From positions 1-36,083 of the forward strand of contig CAJZGD010000002.1 of the NCBI GenBank assembly GCA_915275065.1: a stretch of 36,083 nt of DNA, written 5' to 3'. Positions 9,030 through 16,691 of this stretch are shown here, piece after piece (the first letter of the stretch is position 1; every line of letters begins with the position of its first letter). Both the position numbers and the translations under genes were made by a program. The notes beneath the pieces were generated by a model. The model saw only the letters and a program-made list of their open reading frames with translations, was not told where the DNA came from and did no database searches. This DNA comes from an uncultured Corynebacterium sp. (GTDB lineage Bacteria; Actinomycetota; Actinomycetes; Mycobacteriales; Mycobacteriaceae).

Positions 9030-10493
9030 TTACTGATGTTCTTCATCCAAAGGGACCACTGTGACATCAGCAGCGGCTTCAGCGGCTTTCTCTTCAGCAA
9101 GCTGCCCGCTGACCTCGGGGTCGACCGGCGATTCCCGAACCTCAATCTGGCGGTCGTCACCCACGCCAGATCCCTGATTATCACTTCCATCGTGGTTGGC
9201 AGGTGCTGGAGCATTCTGCAATTCGGGTTTCGCCTGAACACCGTTGGCGGCGGCCTCCTCAGACTTAGCAGTAATCCCGAAGAATTTGTCCAGGCCTTTC
9301 ACGTTAAACTGCGTGGACATGTACCGACTATTATTACTGGTGTTCCATTGGGAAACCACAATATTCATATCGGCAATCGTGGATCCCGGCGCAATGTACC
9401 CACCGTAAAGTTGAGTGAAGTTATTGGGGGTTTGCGAGGCGCCCCACCCGCCATTACCTGCAACAACAACGTGGGCAGGCTTAATATCGTTCCAATTGGT
9501 GTCAATACGGTCGGAAATGCGTACCTCAATGGATGCGGTTTTTTCGTTGAACATGCACAGCACCCAATGGTCTTCGATCCGGCGAAGGGACATTTCGCCG
9601 GCTTTCATATTGTCCCTAATGATGGGGCTGATATTCCTGCCCCCATTGGCTTCCCAACCCCCATTGACATAGTGCTCCCAGGTATTGCGGTCCCCGATTT
9701 GCTCGGGCCGGAAACGACTAAGATAGACACCATCGTTACGGTTAAAGCGACTGGACATGACATAAACGTAGCCATCGTCACCACGTTCCCAGGTGAGAAG
9801 ATCACCAAAACCATTCATGAAGTTCCTGCTGGTCGTAGCAACAGATGACCAGGTTTGGCCTTGGTCAGTTGACTTCCAGATTTGGGTGCCACGAACATTA
9901 CCGAGCCCTTCATTCCACATACCCTGCATGTAGAGAGTGCCATCAAGGTTGATGACGTCCGAAGGGATGAGCGTCAAATTATTGTCGTGATTATACTTGA
10001 GCAGTTGCTCAATTCTATCGCCCTTATTCAGGGGCCGTTTCACAACAATTTGGCCGTTGTCATCATAGGTGGCGATGGCGCCGATAGGGCTCATCCAATT
10101 GCCTTGGCCAAAGCCATTTCCGCTGAAAGAGTCGCCGAAGATAATGGCGAATTCTTTGTTCTTGTTGATTGGCACCATGATGCCAAGATCACCGGCCATA
10201 GCTCCCACATGATCTGAGATGCCACGCCCTAAGATGTCTCCCATTTTTTTGGTGATGATTCCGGGGCTTACTTGCATGATGAGTGGCACGATCTTGGAAC
10301 GACCGAGGAGTTTGAGGATTCTTTCCCACAAATCAGAGGATCCGCTGGACCCACTAGACTTGTTGGAATCGCTGGAGCTACTAGAGCTGCTGGATGACAG
10401 ATCAGAGCTTTGAGCACTCGCGTTAGGTGCTACAATAACGCTGCTAGTGATAGCCATGGTGAGGGCTAACGCACATACGTGTTTATGAGACAT
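9030..10493 (-). CDS. Secreted DUF4185-type protein
   Basis: This is a 487-residue exported protein. Residues 1-28 form a Sec signal peptide (MSHKHVCALALTMAITSSVIVAPNASAQ) with a cleavage site after ASA. A low-complexity Ser-rich linker follows (about 29-55). The body carries motifs typical of DUF4185 domains, which are predicted five- or six-bladed propellers related to sialidase/glycosidase folds: FAIIFGDSFSGNGFG, WKSTDQGQTWS, YVYVMSSRFNRNDGVYLSRFR, and GGWGASQTPN. WKSTDQGQTWS resembles the sialidase Asp-box (SxDxGxTW). The tail (about 415-487) is acidic and likely disordered, and there is no LPXTG or membrane anchor. The gene starts 30 bp after rshA on the same strand, so it may be co-transcribed with sigH-rshA. 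No clear ribosome site precedes the ATG. The substrate is unknown. Confidence 0.8.
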   Translation of the reverse strand: MSHKHVCALALTMAITSSVIVAPNASAQSSDLSSSSSSSSSDSNKSSGSSGSSDLWERILKLLGRSKIVPLIMQVSPGIITKKMGDILGRGISDHVGAMAGDLGIMVPINKNKEFAIIFGDSFSGNGFGQGNWMSPIGAIATYDDNGQIVVKRPLNKGDRIEQLLKYNHDNNLTLIPSDVINLDGTLYMQGMWNEGLGNVRGTQIWKSTDQGQTWSSVATTSRNFMNGFGDLLTWERGDDGYVYVMSSRFNRNDGVYLSRFRPEQIGDRNTWEHYVNGGWEANGGRNISPIIRDNMKAGEMSLRRIEDHWVLCMFNEKTASIEVRISDRIDTNWNDIKPAHVVVAGNGGWGASQTPNNFTQLYGGYIAPGSTIADMNIVVSQWNTSNNSRYMSTQFNVKGLDKFFGITAKSEEAAANGVQAKPELQNAPAPANHDGSDNQGSGVGDDRQIEVRESPVDPEVSGQLAEEKAAEAAADVTVVPLDEEHQ

Positions 10494-10523
10494 ACATTGT
10501 AGGCTAGCAAAGGGCCACAGTTA

Positions 10524-10796
10524 TTACTCATTCCTAGACGAAAGCTCACCGCGGATCTTATCCCGCAGTGATTTCGGCGCGTCACACGCACAACAGTGAA
10601 GAACCTCCCGCAAGGCGGTTTCGGCAGCCACTTTTTCGGCACAGGCGGGGCATTCACTGATATGGTGTTTCAGCCGGCGGCAATCCTCGTCGGTAAGTTC
10701 GTTATCTACCAGTTCGTAAAGAAATATATGTAGGTCATGGCAATTACATTCGCTAGAGACGTGCGGGCGCGAAGCCGCCCATTCGGTTTCGTGCAT
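10524..10796 (-). CDS. rshA: Zinc-binding anti-sigma factor RshA
   Basis: This 90-residue cytosolic anti-sigma factor should bind SigH and release it when thiols are oxidised. The signature HxxxCxxC of zinc-associated anti-sigma (ZAS) factors is at residues 45-52 (HISECPAC). Further Cys and His residues lie at 17-23 (CNCHDLH), and there is an extra CCAC near 68-71. I chose ATG 10796 (MHETEW) because AGGAAGG lies 7-13 bases upstream, and because starting at 10850 would overlap sigH by 41 bp with no site. The gene begins 13 bp after the sigH stop, which is the usual sigma/anti-sigma operon. In C. glutamicum the next gene is whcE, but here a DUF4185 gene takes that place. Confidence 0.92.
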   Translation of the reverse strand: MHETEWAASRPHVSSECNCHDLHIFLYELVDNELTDEDCRRLKHHISECPACAEKVAAETALREVLHCCACDAPKSLRDKIRGELSSRNE

Positions 10797-10809
10797 GATG
10801 TAACCTTCC

Positions 10810-11397
10810 TTATTGCTTTTCGACGGCATCCAAACCAATACCGTATTCATGCGCTACATCTTTTAACGTTTCTCGCAACTGTTTTCTTCCCCGGTGAAGC
10901 CGGCTCATGACCGTGCCTACCGGCGTACCCATAATTTCCGCAATTTCCTTATATGATAATCCCTCCACGTCGGCGTAATACACCACCATGCGATAGTCCT
11001 CAGCCAAACCATTCATGGCATTGGAAATCGTTTGGTCAGGTAAGCGTTTCAATGCCGCCACCTCGGCAGATTCCAAACCCACTGCTGTGTGAGTAGAAGA
11101 ATCAAGCAATTGATAATCAGTAACGTCTTCTGCTGAAGATTGCAGTGGCTGCCGCTGTTTCTTACGATAAGAATTAATGTAGGCATTGGTCATTATCCGG
11201 TACAACCATGCCTTCAGATTAGTGCCTGGAGTGAAAGACCCAAAGGCTTGAAATGCTTTGATATAGGTTTCTTGTACCAGATCTTCGGCATCTGCCGGAT
11301 TGCGGGTCATGCGAAGCGCGCCACCATAAAGTTGGTCAAGAAGCGGCAGGGCCTCGGCTTCAAATCGCTCTTGTAGTTCCGGTGTAGTTGCAACCAT
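10810..11397 (-). CDS. sigH: ECF sigma factor SigH (SigR-like)
   Basis: This 195-residue group 4 sigma factor directs RNA polymerase to heat and thiol-oxidative stress genes (thioredoxin, mycothiol, chaperone/protease genes in related species). Region 2 is evident (DAEDLVQETYIKAFQAF, NLKAWLYRIMTNAYINSYRKKQRQPLQ, about residues 33-83). Region 4 is also evident (YRMVVYYADVEGLSYKEIAEIMGTPVGTVMSRLHRGRKQLR, about 130-175). Start choice is uncertain. ATG 11397 (MVATTPELQERF) has AAGGAAGG 15 bases upstream, a long spacing. An upstream in-frame start at 11448 would add 17 residues with no similarity to the family. It is divergent from ybaK with a 76-bp gap. Confidence 0.93.
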   Translation of the reverse strand: MVATTPELQERFEAEALPLLDQLYGGALRMTRNPADAEDLVQETYIKAFQAFGSFTPGTNLKAWLYRIMTNAYINSYRKKQRQPLQSSAEDVTDYQLLDSSTHTAVGLESAEVAALKRLPDQTISNAMNGLAEDYRMVVYYADVEGLSYKEIAEIMGTPVGTVMSRLHRGRKQLRETLKDVAHEYGIGLDAVEKQ

Positions 11398-11460
11398 CAG
11401 GGATTGGATCTGCCTTCCTTGTCGTCTGTCCCCTAGTGTACTGGGCAATAAGCACTACGC

Positions 11461-11474
11461 CTATTCTTGGTTTA
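11461..11474 (+). promoter_or_regulatory. -10-like TATTCT next to the ybaK start
   Basis: TATTCT at 11461-11466 ends seven bases before the ybaK ATG (11474), and no Shine-Dalgarno sequence is present. A transcript starting 7 bases after the hexamer would begin at or next to the ATG, giving a leaderless mRNA, which is common in corynebacteria. No good -35 is seen. Confidence 0.35.
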
Positions 11475-11974
11475 TGGCCAAGAAGAAACCACATTCGGCA
11501 ACACCAGCACTCAAAATTTTAGAGGATGCTGGGATTTCCCACGAGGTGCATACGTTTTCTGCTGGCAGCGATCATTTTGGTGAGCATGCTGTCGCAGAAT
11601 TGGGGACAGATCCAGAACGAGTATTTAAAACGCTCGTCGTTGATCTCAGCGCTGGGAAAGGACCCAAACGCCAGTTAGCGGTGTGCTGCCTGCCAGTAAC
11701 ATACCAACTGTCGCTGAAAAAGGCAGCCGCAGCTCATGGTGTTGCAAAAGCCATCATGGCGGATCCGCATGATGCCGCAAAGTCATCGGGCTACATCCCT
11801 GGTGGGATCTCACCCATTGGGCAAAAGCATCAATTGCCTACGGTTATTGACGAGTCAGCACAGTTATGGGACTCTATTTTTGTCTCTGGGGGTCGTCGTG
11901 GGCTAGACATTGAAATCACACCGCAAGACTTAGCAAACGTGACAGAAGCAAATTTCGCAGATTTGCTAGCATAA
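11474..11974 (+). CDS. ybaK: Cys-tRNA(Pro) deacylase, YbaK/EbsC family
   Basis: This 166-residue cytosolic trans-editing enzyme should hydrolyse cysteine mischarged onto tRNA-Pro. The full length matches the YbaK family (about 155-170). Typical segments are the N-terminal TPALKILEDAGISHEVHTF, then ERVFKTLVVDL, and the conserved GYIPGGISPIGQKHQLPTVID and VSGGRRGLDIEITPQDL. The catalytic-site lysine region (VFKTL) and the GGISP loop are intact. It is divergent from sigH. Confidence 0.93.
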   Translation: MAKKKPHSATPALKILEDAGISHEVHTFSAGSDHFGEHAVAELGTDPERVFKTLVVDLSAGKGPKRQLAVCCLPVTYQLSLKKAAAAHGVAKAIMADPHDAAKSSGYIPGGISPIGQKHQLPTVIDESAQLWDSIFVSGGRRGLDIEITPQDLANVTEANFADLLA

Positions 11975-12038
11975 CCAGTGGTTAAACCCACATTTTAAGG
12001 TATTTACACCATCCATTTCATTGTGTATTTCTTAAGTT

Positions 12039-12986
12039 ATGATCCCCCTGATCGCCCCAGCACACGATGTCCATGATCGATGGTACGGGCGGCATACATC
12101 TCTGACTAAAACCCAGTGGGTTGCCACCAAAGAATACGATTGCCTCCCTTATTTTGAGAAGCTCCTCCTTCATGCTGAAGCGCTTCGAAGAAGCACCCGG
12201 GTCGCAGTGATTTGTGGGAAAGCCGCTGCTGCTATCCGAGGCATTCCGATTCTCAATCTTCAGCACGATACCCGGGTCACGTTAACATTACCGGGCAAAC
12301 CACATACTCCTTCCCATAATCAATGGCCGGTCATAGCCCACTATCGGCGTGCCAGTCTCCCTGATTCGGACTGGGAAGAGTTCTGTGGGTATCGAATCAC
12401 CACGCCTGAACGAACCTTCACCGACATTTGCGCTATTGATGGTGATCTAGAGGGGTTAGCTTTCATTGAGGCCGCACTACATGCAGGATATCGAAAAGAT
12501 ACTTTTCAGAAATATCTTGATGACCGGCGAGGTGAATGGGGAATCACCAAAGCCCGAAAAGTGCTTGCCATGGCTCGCTATGGCATTGATTCTCCCAGCG
12601 AAACTCTTGCCTATTATTTGGTGGCCCAGGTGTATCCTCAAGCCGCTATTGAGGCACAAGCCCAAATGAGCATTAAAAAGCCCAGCGGTTTATATTCCAG
12701 AATCCGGGTTGAACTGCTACTATTCGGATGGCTTGTGGTGGAAATCGATGGTCGGATTAAATATGGTGGCAGCGATTCAGCCCGAGTCTTATTCGAAGAA
12801 CGGGCCCGAGAAACCGCCATTCTCAGCATGGGGTACCACATTTTACGATTCCACCCATCAGAGCTTATCGACAAGCTTATTCCCACCATTGCGGTAGTTC
12901 TTCGCCAAAATCCTCACCGGCATAGTCCAGAAAAACATACTGTTCCTGATTTAAATAATCCGCCGCTTTGGGCATCCTTCGCATAA
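12039..12986 (+). CDS. AbiEi-like / DUF559 endonuclease-fold protein
   Basis: This 315-residue protein has a two-part architecture that is frequent in actinobacteria. The N-terminal ~190 residues resemble AbiEi-type antitoxin-like proteins (CGKAAAAIRGIPIL, then YRITTPERTFTDICAI). The C-terminal ~110 residues look like a DUF559/Vsr-type nuclease fold: RIRVELLLFGWLVVEIDGRIKYGG, then RARETAILSMGYHILRFHPSEL. Putative catalytic acids are in VEIDGR, with a basic residue downstream. A stop codon lies two codons upstream of ATG 12039, so this start or a later one must be used, and no clear ribosome site is visible. It has no partner toxin gene beside it. It sits immediately upstream of a cluster of interspersed palindromic elements. 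The function is not established; similar genes are usually annotated as hypothetical or AbiEi-family. Confidence 0.75.
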   Translation: MIPLIAPAHDVHDRWYGRHTSLTKTQWVATKEYDCLPYFEKLLLHAEALRRSTRVAVICGKAAAAIRGIPILNLQHDTRVTLTLPGKPHTPSHNQWPVIAHYRRASLPDSDWEEFCGYRITTPERTFTDICAIDGDLEGLAFIEAALHAGYRKDTFQKYLDDRRGEWGITKARKVLAMARYGIDSPSETLAYYLVAQVYPQAAIEAQAQMSIKKPSGLYSRIRVELLLFGWLVVEIDGRIKYGGSDSARVLFEERARETAILSMGYHILRFHPSELIDKLIPTIAVVLRQNPHRHSPEKHTVPDLNNPPLWASFA

Positions 12987-13145
12987 ACTGCGCACCAGCC
13001 CTTGCCTCATGCAACTTTGTCGCACATTGATAGCCTTCCCATGCGCTTTTTACCACTCATTCTTTCGTGCCGCTCATAAATAATCTGATTTTTCTTCACA
13101 GGCAGTAGTGTTCAATGGCTTTTCTGCCTGATGCCGCTCACGGCA

Positions 13146-13205
13146 AAGCTCCACTTCCGACCAAAAGGCTAAATTTCTAGCGCTTTTCATGCAGAAGGGG
13201 AGCTT
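13146..13205. repeat. Interspersed inverted-arm element, copy 3
   Basis: The left arm AAGCTCCACTTC (13146-13157) and right arm GAAGGGGAGCTT (13194-13205) pair at 11 of 12 positions. The mismatch is the A/G position that separates the CCAC and CCCC arm types. The interior is 36 bases with no similarity to other copies. Confidence 0.75.
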
Positions 13206-13251
13206 AGCTCTATTTGCCATCCCACCCAGCTCACTCTGTCGAAATATGCTG

Positions 13252-13312
13252 AAGCTCCACTTTCCTCATAACCGGACTTATTCTGGCAAGTTTTAAGTGA
13301 GAACGGGAGCTT
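13252..13312. repeat. Interspersed inverted-arm element, copy 4 (diverged)
   Basis: The left arm AAGCTCCACTTTC (13252-13264) and right arm GAACGGGAGCTT (13301-13312) keep the AAGCTCC/GGAGCTT ends but mismatch further in. The span is 61 bp, in line with the family. Confidence 0.65.
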
Positions 13313-13354
13313 TTATTCCCGCGCAGCGAACAATACCGCCTTTACGGATATCGC

Positions 13355-13367
13355 CAAAGCTCCCAAT
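13355..13367. repeat. Solo half-arm of the interspersed element
   Basis: CAAAGCTCCCAAT carries AAAGCTCCC (13356-13364) 24 bp before the aroA start. No matching right arm lies at the usual distance, because the aroA coding sequence begins there. Confidence 0.4.
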
Positions 13368-13387
13368 CATCCTCGCATCCCTTTATC

Positions 13388-14725
13388 ATGGTTCACATGA
13401 CAGAAAAACCTCGCCCATTTAAATATTGGGAAGCCCCTCTCGCACCCCACACGCTTCACAAACCCAACAAAGCAACGGTGCGAGTCCCAGGGTCGAAATC
13501 AATCACCAATCGGGCTTTAGTTTTAGCTGCCATTGCCGAAAATCCCACCACCATCACCGGCGCTCTCTGGTCCCGTGACACACAGCTCATGACACAAGCC
13601 CTGAAACGTATCGGCGTGGATGTCCAAGCAGAACCAGATCCTGACTCTCCTGCTAATGCCACAATTTTTGTGGAACCAACTGGGTTCACCGGCGGCACAG
13701 TGGACTGTGGACTGGCAGGAACCGTCATGAGATTCGTTCCGCCGTTAGCCGCATTGGCTAACGGTGACGTGTTTTTTGATGGTGATGAACATGCCCGCCA
13801 ACGACCCATGAAGGGAATTTTAGATGGATTACGTGCGCTAGGGATTTCAGTTCAGGGAGATAGTCTTCCATTTAAGGTTTCGGGCAATGGCTCTCCCACA
13901 GGCGGCACGGTAGAGATCGACGCCTCAGCATCATCACAATTTGTTTCTGGCTTGTTGCTGGCGGCCCCACGGTTTACCCAAGGAATCACTGTACGCCATA
14001 TAGGTGAGACGCTCCCAAGTATGCCGCACATCGAAATGACTGTTCACATGCTGCGACAGGCCGGAGCTAGCGTGGACACCACAACGGCATATCAATGGTC
14101 CGTATCACCTGGTCCGATTCGAGGTGGAGTGGTACGGGTGGAACCGGACTTATCAAATGCCACACCGTTTTTAGCAGCTGCCGCAGTTACTGGTAGTACC
14201 GTGCGGGTGAAGGATTGGCCAGCAACTACGACTCAACCGGGTGACGCGATCCGAAATATTCTGGAGCTCATGGGATGTACGGTTTCACTCGCTGATGGTG
14301 ATCTCATCGTTACCGGGCCACCACGAGGGTCACTTCAGGGGATAGATATTGACATGTCAGATATCGGCGAATTGACCCCCACGGTTGCGGCAATGGCAAC
14401 CCTAGCAAATTCTCCATCAGCATTGACGGGCATTGCCCATTTGCATGGCCATGAAACAGACAGGCTGAAAGCACTAACAACAGAGATCACTAAAATTGGT
14501 GGCCAGTGCTCCGAACTCCCCGATGGGTTAGCCATCAAACCGTCAACTGGTCTCCACGGGGCACGTTGGTGCACTTACGACGACCACCGCATGGCAACCA
14601 CAGGCGCCATCATTGGACTAGCCACCCCCGGAATCGAAGTGGAAAACATTGAAACAACAGCCAAAACCCTACCGGGATTCGACCGGATGTGGGCAGATAT
14701 GGTGCAAGAAATGGGTATGCCATGA
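13388..14725 (+). CDS. aroA: 3-phosphoshikimate 1-carboxyvinyltransferase (EPSP synthase)
   Basis: This 445-residue enzyme joins shikimate-3-phosphate with phosphoenolpyruvate, the sixth step of chorismate synthesis. Conserved sites are intact: PGSKSITNRALVLAA (about 34-48), GLAGTVMRFVPPLA, SASSQFVSGLLLAAPR, LPSMPHIEMT, DIGELTPTVAAMA, GHETDRL and the C-terminal YDDHRMAT. The N-terminal YWEAPLAP is typical of actinobacterial AroA. The start at 13388 (MVHMTEK) has no obvious ribosome site; ATG 13397 is three codons further. The stop overlaps the rsgA start by 4 bp (ATGA), so translational coupling is likely. Confidence 0.96.
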   Translation: MVHMTEKPRPFKYWEAPLAPHTLHKPNKATVRVPGSKSITNRALVLAAIAENPTTITGALWSRDTQLMTQALKRIGVDVQAEPDPDSPANATIFVEPTGFTGGTVDCGLAGTVMRFVPPLAALANGDVFFDGDEHARQRPMKGILDGLRALGISVQGDSLPFKVSGNGSPTGGTVEIDASASSQFVSGLLLAAPRFTQGITVRHIGETLPSMPHIEMTVHMLRQAGASVDTTTAYQWSVSPGPIRGGVVRVEPDLSNATPFLAAAAVTGSTVRVKDWPATTTQPGDAIRNILELMGCTVSLADGDLIVTGPPRGSLQGIDIDMSDIGELTPTVAAMATLANSPSALTGIAHLHGHETDRLKALTTEITKIGGQCSELPDGLAIKPSTGLHGARWCTYDDHRMATTGAIIGLATPGIEVENIETTAKTLPGFDRMWADMVQEMGMP

Positions 14726-15723
14726 TACGTTCCTGGGATGAATCTGATGTCAAGATCCGCCCTTCGAAGCGTTCTCGTCCCCGAACTAAAGACCGGCCCA
14801 AGCATGATGATGCCAAATTTGGCATGGTGATAACCAAGGATCGAGGCAGGTGGGGGGTAGTTTTGGATGATCAGGGTGCCGAGGATAACCCCATAGTGTG
14901 CATGCGCGCCCGGGAACTTGGCCGCACCCCCATAGAGGTCGGTGACCGAGTGGGAGTAGTTGGTGATACATCTGGACGAAAAGATACCTTGGCGCGAATC
15001 GTCAGGTTAGCTGAACGACAATCCGTGCTGCGGCGCACCGCTGATGACACCGACCCGTACGAGCGCATTGTGGTAGCTAATGCGGAACAGCTTTTGATAG
15101 TTTGCGCCGTAGCAGATCCACCACCCCGAACTGGTTTTGTGGAACGCGCCCTGGTCGCTGCGTTTGTGGGAAACTTGCAACCGGTTATTTGTTTAACCAA
15201 ATCTGATTTGGCAGATCCCACTCAATTTGCCACCGAATTTGATGCTTTGAATGTGCCGGTTGTGATATGTGGAATCAACGATCAGTTAGAGCCCATCTTA
15301 AACATCGTGAATGGCCATGTGACCGCCTTAATCGGACACTCCGGGGTTGGGAAATCCACCCTTGTCAATCGCATTATTCCCCACGCCCAGCGGGAAACTG
15401 GCGAGGTCTCCGGGGTGGGGAAAGGTCGACACACTTCAACGCAAACAGTGGCCCTACGGTTACCAACCAATGGGTGGATCATTGATACCCCAGGAATCCG
15501 ATCTTTTGGGCTGGCCCATGTGAATGCAGATACAGTCGTGGGAGTGTTCGAAGACTTGGCTGAAGCAGTACACGATTGCCCACGTGGCTGCACTCATGCT
15601 GGACCACCGACCGACCCGGAGTGCCAGCTAGATTCATTCGACATCGATTCACCCACTGGCCGGCGGGTTATAGCGGTACGGAAATTGTTGGCTGCATTGC
15701 GTTCCAACGTAGATTGGAAATAA
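14722..15723 (+). CDS. rsgA: Ribosome small-subunit-dependent GTPase RsgA
   Basis: This 333-residue circularly permuted GTPase acts in late 30S subunit maturation. The order of motifs shows the permutation: G4 (LTKSD) comes first, then G1 (GHSGVGKST), then G3 (DTPGIRSFG). An OB-fold region precedes the GTPase domain. The C-terminal zinc-binding segment is present (DCPRGCTHAGPPTDPEC). I chose ATG 14722, which overlaps the aroA stop, over an upstream in-frame ATG at 14689. The N-terminus MIRSWDESDVKIRPSKRSRPRTK is basic, as in corynebacterial homologues. Its stop lies 13 bp from the end of the convergent lipoprotein gene. Confidence 0.95.
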   Translation: MIRSWDESDVKIRPSKRSRPRTKDRPKHDDAKFGMVITKDRGRWGVVLDDQGAEDNPIVCMRARELGRTPIEVGDRVGVVGDTSGRKDTLARIVRLAERQSVLRRTADDTDPYERIVVANAEQLLIVCAVADPPPRTGFVERALVAAFVGNLQPVICLTKSDLADPTQFATEFDALNVPVVICGINDQLEPILNIVNGHVTALIGHSGVGKSTLVNRIIPHAQRETGEVSGVGKGRHTSTQTVALRLPTNGWIIDTPGIRSFGLAHVNADTVVGVFEDLAEAVHDCPRGCTHAGPPTDPECQLDSFDIDSPTGRRVIAVRKLLAALRSNVDWK

Positions 15724-15736
15724 TGACCGTAGGTTC

Positions 15737-16477
15737 TCAAGCTCCCTTACACACAGTGTCTATTTGTTCACTGGTCATTTGGACTGTAGATTTCTCCCCA
15801 AAATCATCAGCGATATCGGAGTTGAGGTAAATTTTGAGTGTCCCATTCCCGTCCTCTTTTTCCTGCTTAATGCTTATGTCAAGGTGACGATTGCTGGGAA
15901 CCTCGTCGAGATCTTCTTGATTTTCAACCGAAAAATCCACGGCAGAGATCTTGGTGTCATTAAACTCGATTTTCACCACATAAGGAATGGTGCGATCTTT
16001 AGGATTAATACGCAAGGTCACCGGTGGATTAGCAGGGAAAAGCCACCGGATATTCAGGTCTAGTCGGGCACGATTATCCTCAAGCTGTGCGATAGAGCCT
16101 CCACGAAGTTCCGCAAAATGTTCAACCCCCGAGGGGAAGCTATTGGGAAATTTACTGTCGCAGGTATTGAATGCATATTCGCTACCAGGCACCACGACCC
16201 CCTCCGGGATATTCTCTTTCGAAGTTATGGTCGAACCATTGCCTTCAACGTTGGGTCGTGATGTGCTGGTTTTGGCCGTTGTGGTGGTCGTTGTCGAGCT
16301 ACGTGATGTGGTACTACGTAGCGTAGTGCTAGAAGGAGCAGTATTGGCAGTTGCCGCCTCGGACGTAGGGTTATTCTCCGCGGCAAGATTGAGCAATGAT
16401 TGCATATTGCAGCCAACTAACAGTGGCATTGTCATAAGCGCCACCAAGATTAATCGCTTAGATGCTATATCGCGCAT
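15737..16477 (-). CDS. Putative lipoprotein with Ser/Thr-rich linker
   Basis: This is a 246-residue predicted lipoprotein that I do not recognise by function. The signal peptide ends in a lipobox, LLVGC, with the lipidated Cys at residue 23. A low-complexity Ser/Thr linker follows, including a run of six Thr (about 45-80), and suggests a tether or glycosylated segment. A folded domain of about 160 residues with alternating strands comes next (LDLNIRWLFPANPPVTLRINPKDRTIPYVVKIEF). There are two Cys in the mature domain (FNTCDSKF and the terminal DTVCKGA) that could form a disulphide. It converges on rsgA and is followed upstream by a second lipoprotein on the same strand. Confidence 0.8.
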   Translation of the reverse strand: MRDIASKRLILVALMTMPLLVGCNMQSLLNLAAENNPTSEAATANTAPSSTTLRSTTSRSSTTTTTTAKTSTSRPNVEGNGSTITSKENIPEGVVVPGSEYAFNTCDSKFPNSFPSGVEHFAELRGGSIAQLEDNRARLDLNIRWLFPANPPVTLRINPKDRTIPYVVKIEFNDTKISAVDFSVENQEDLDEVPSNRHLDISIKQEKEDGNGTLKIYLNSDIADDFGEKSTVQMTSEQIDTVCKGA

Positions 16478-16580
16478 GACATATCCTCTCTATTACCTAT
16501 CATTGAATACATCCCCATTAAAGCCTTATCAGATTTGATTCTTCAAGAGATCGGACCAATAGGGCACGCCACAGCAGCAA

Positions 16581-16594
16581 TATCAAAATTGATA
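16581..16594. promoter_or_regulatory. Short palindrome TATCAA-AA-TTGATA
   Basis: A perfect 6-bp inverted repeat with two central bases sits in the 214-bp gap between the two lipoprotein genes, about 100 bp upstream of the first of them. The symmetry and position fit a repressor operator, but no regulator can be named. Confidence 0.25.
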
Positions 16595-16691
16595 CTATGT
16601 TCGAATAGGCGTGTAGCAAACGCGATATATCAATAAATAAGCGAACTCACATTCGACAATAAGCCACCACGGCAACTATCAAAGCTACCCC

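Larger units (their letters stand above)
12987..13387. other. Repeat-bearing spacer before aroA
   Basis: This 400-bp gap contains two copies of the interspersed element and one half-arm. No coding sequence is supported. The first 150 bp (12987-13140) show nothing I recognise. Confidence 0.7.

Noticed and set aside
9021..9848. Plus-strand open frame of 275 codons
   Set aside because: It is antisense to the DUF4185 gene, which has a signal peptide and recognisable domain motifs.
13356..13437. Half-arm AAAGCTCCCAAT with ATTGGGAAGCC as partner
   Set aside because: The right side is the conserved Tyr-Trp-Glu-Ala-Pro codons of aroA and the spacing is longer than in the family, so this is coincidence.
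15734..15746. CAAGCTCCC near the rsgA/lipoprotein junction
   Set aside because: It lies inside the lipoprotein coding sequence (C-terminal Lys-Gly-Ala) and has no partner arm.
8267..16611. Shared 12-mer TTCGAATAGGCG (16600-16611, and reversed at 8267-8278), with a related GAATAGGCG near 11460
   Set aside because: 12-base matches on either strand are expected many times by chance in a 36-kb window, and the sites share no common position relative to genes.
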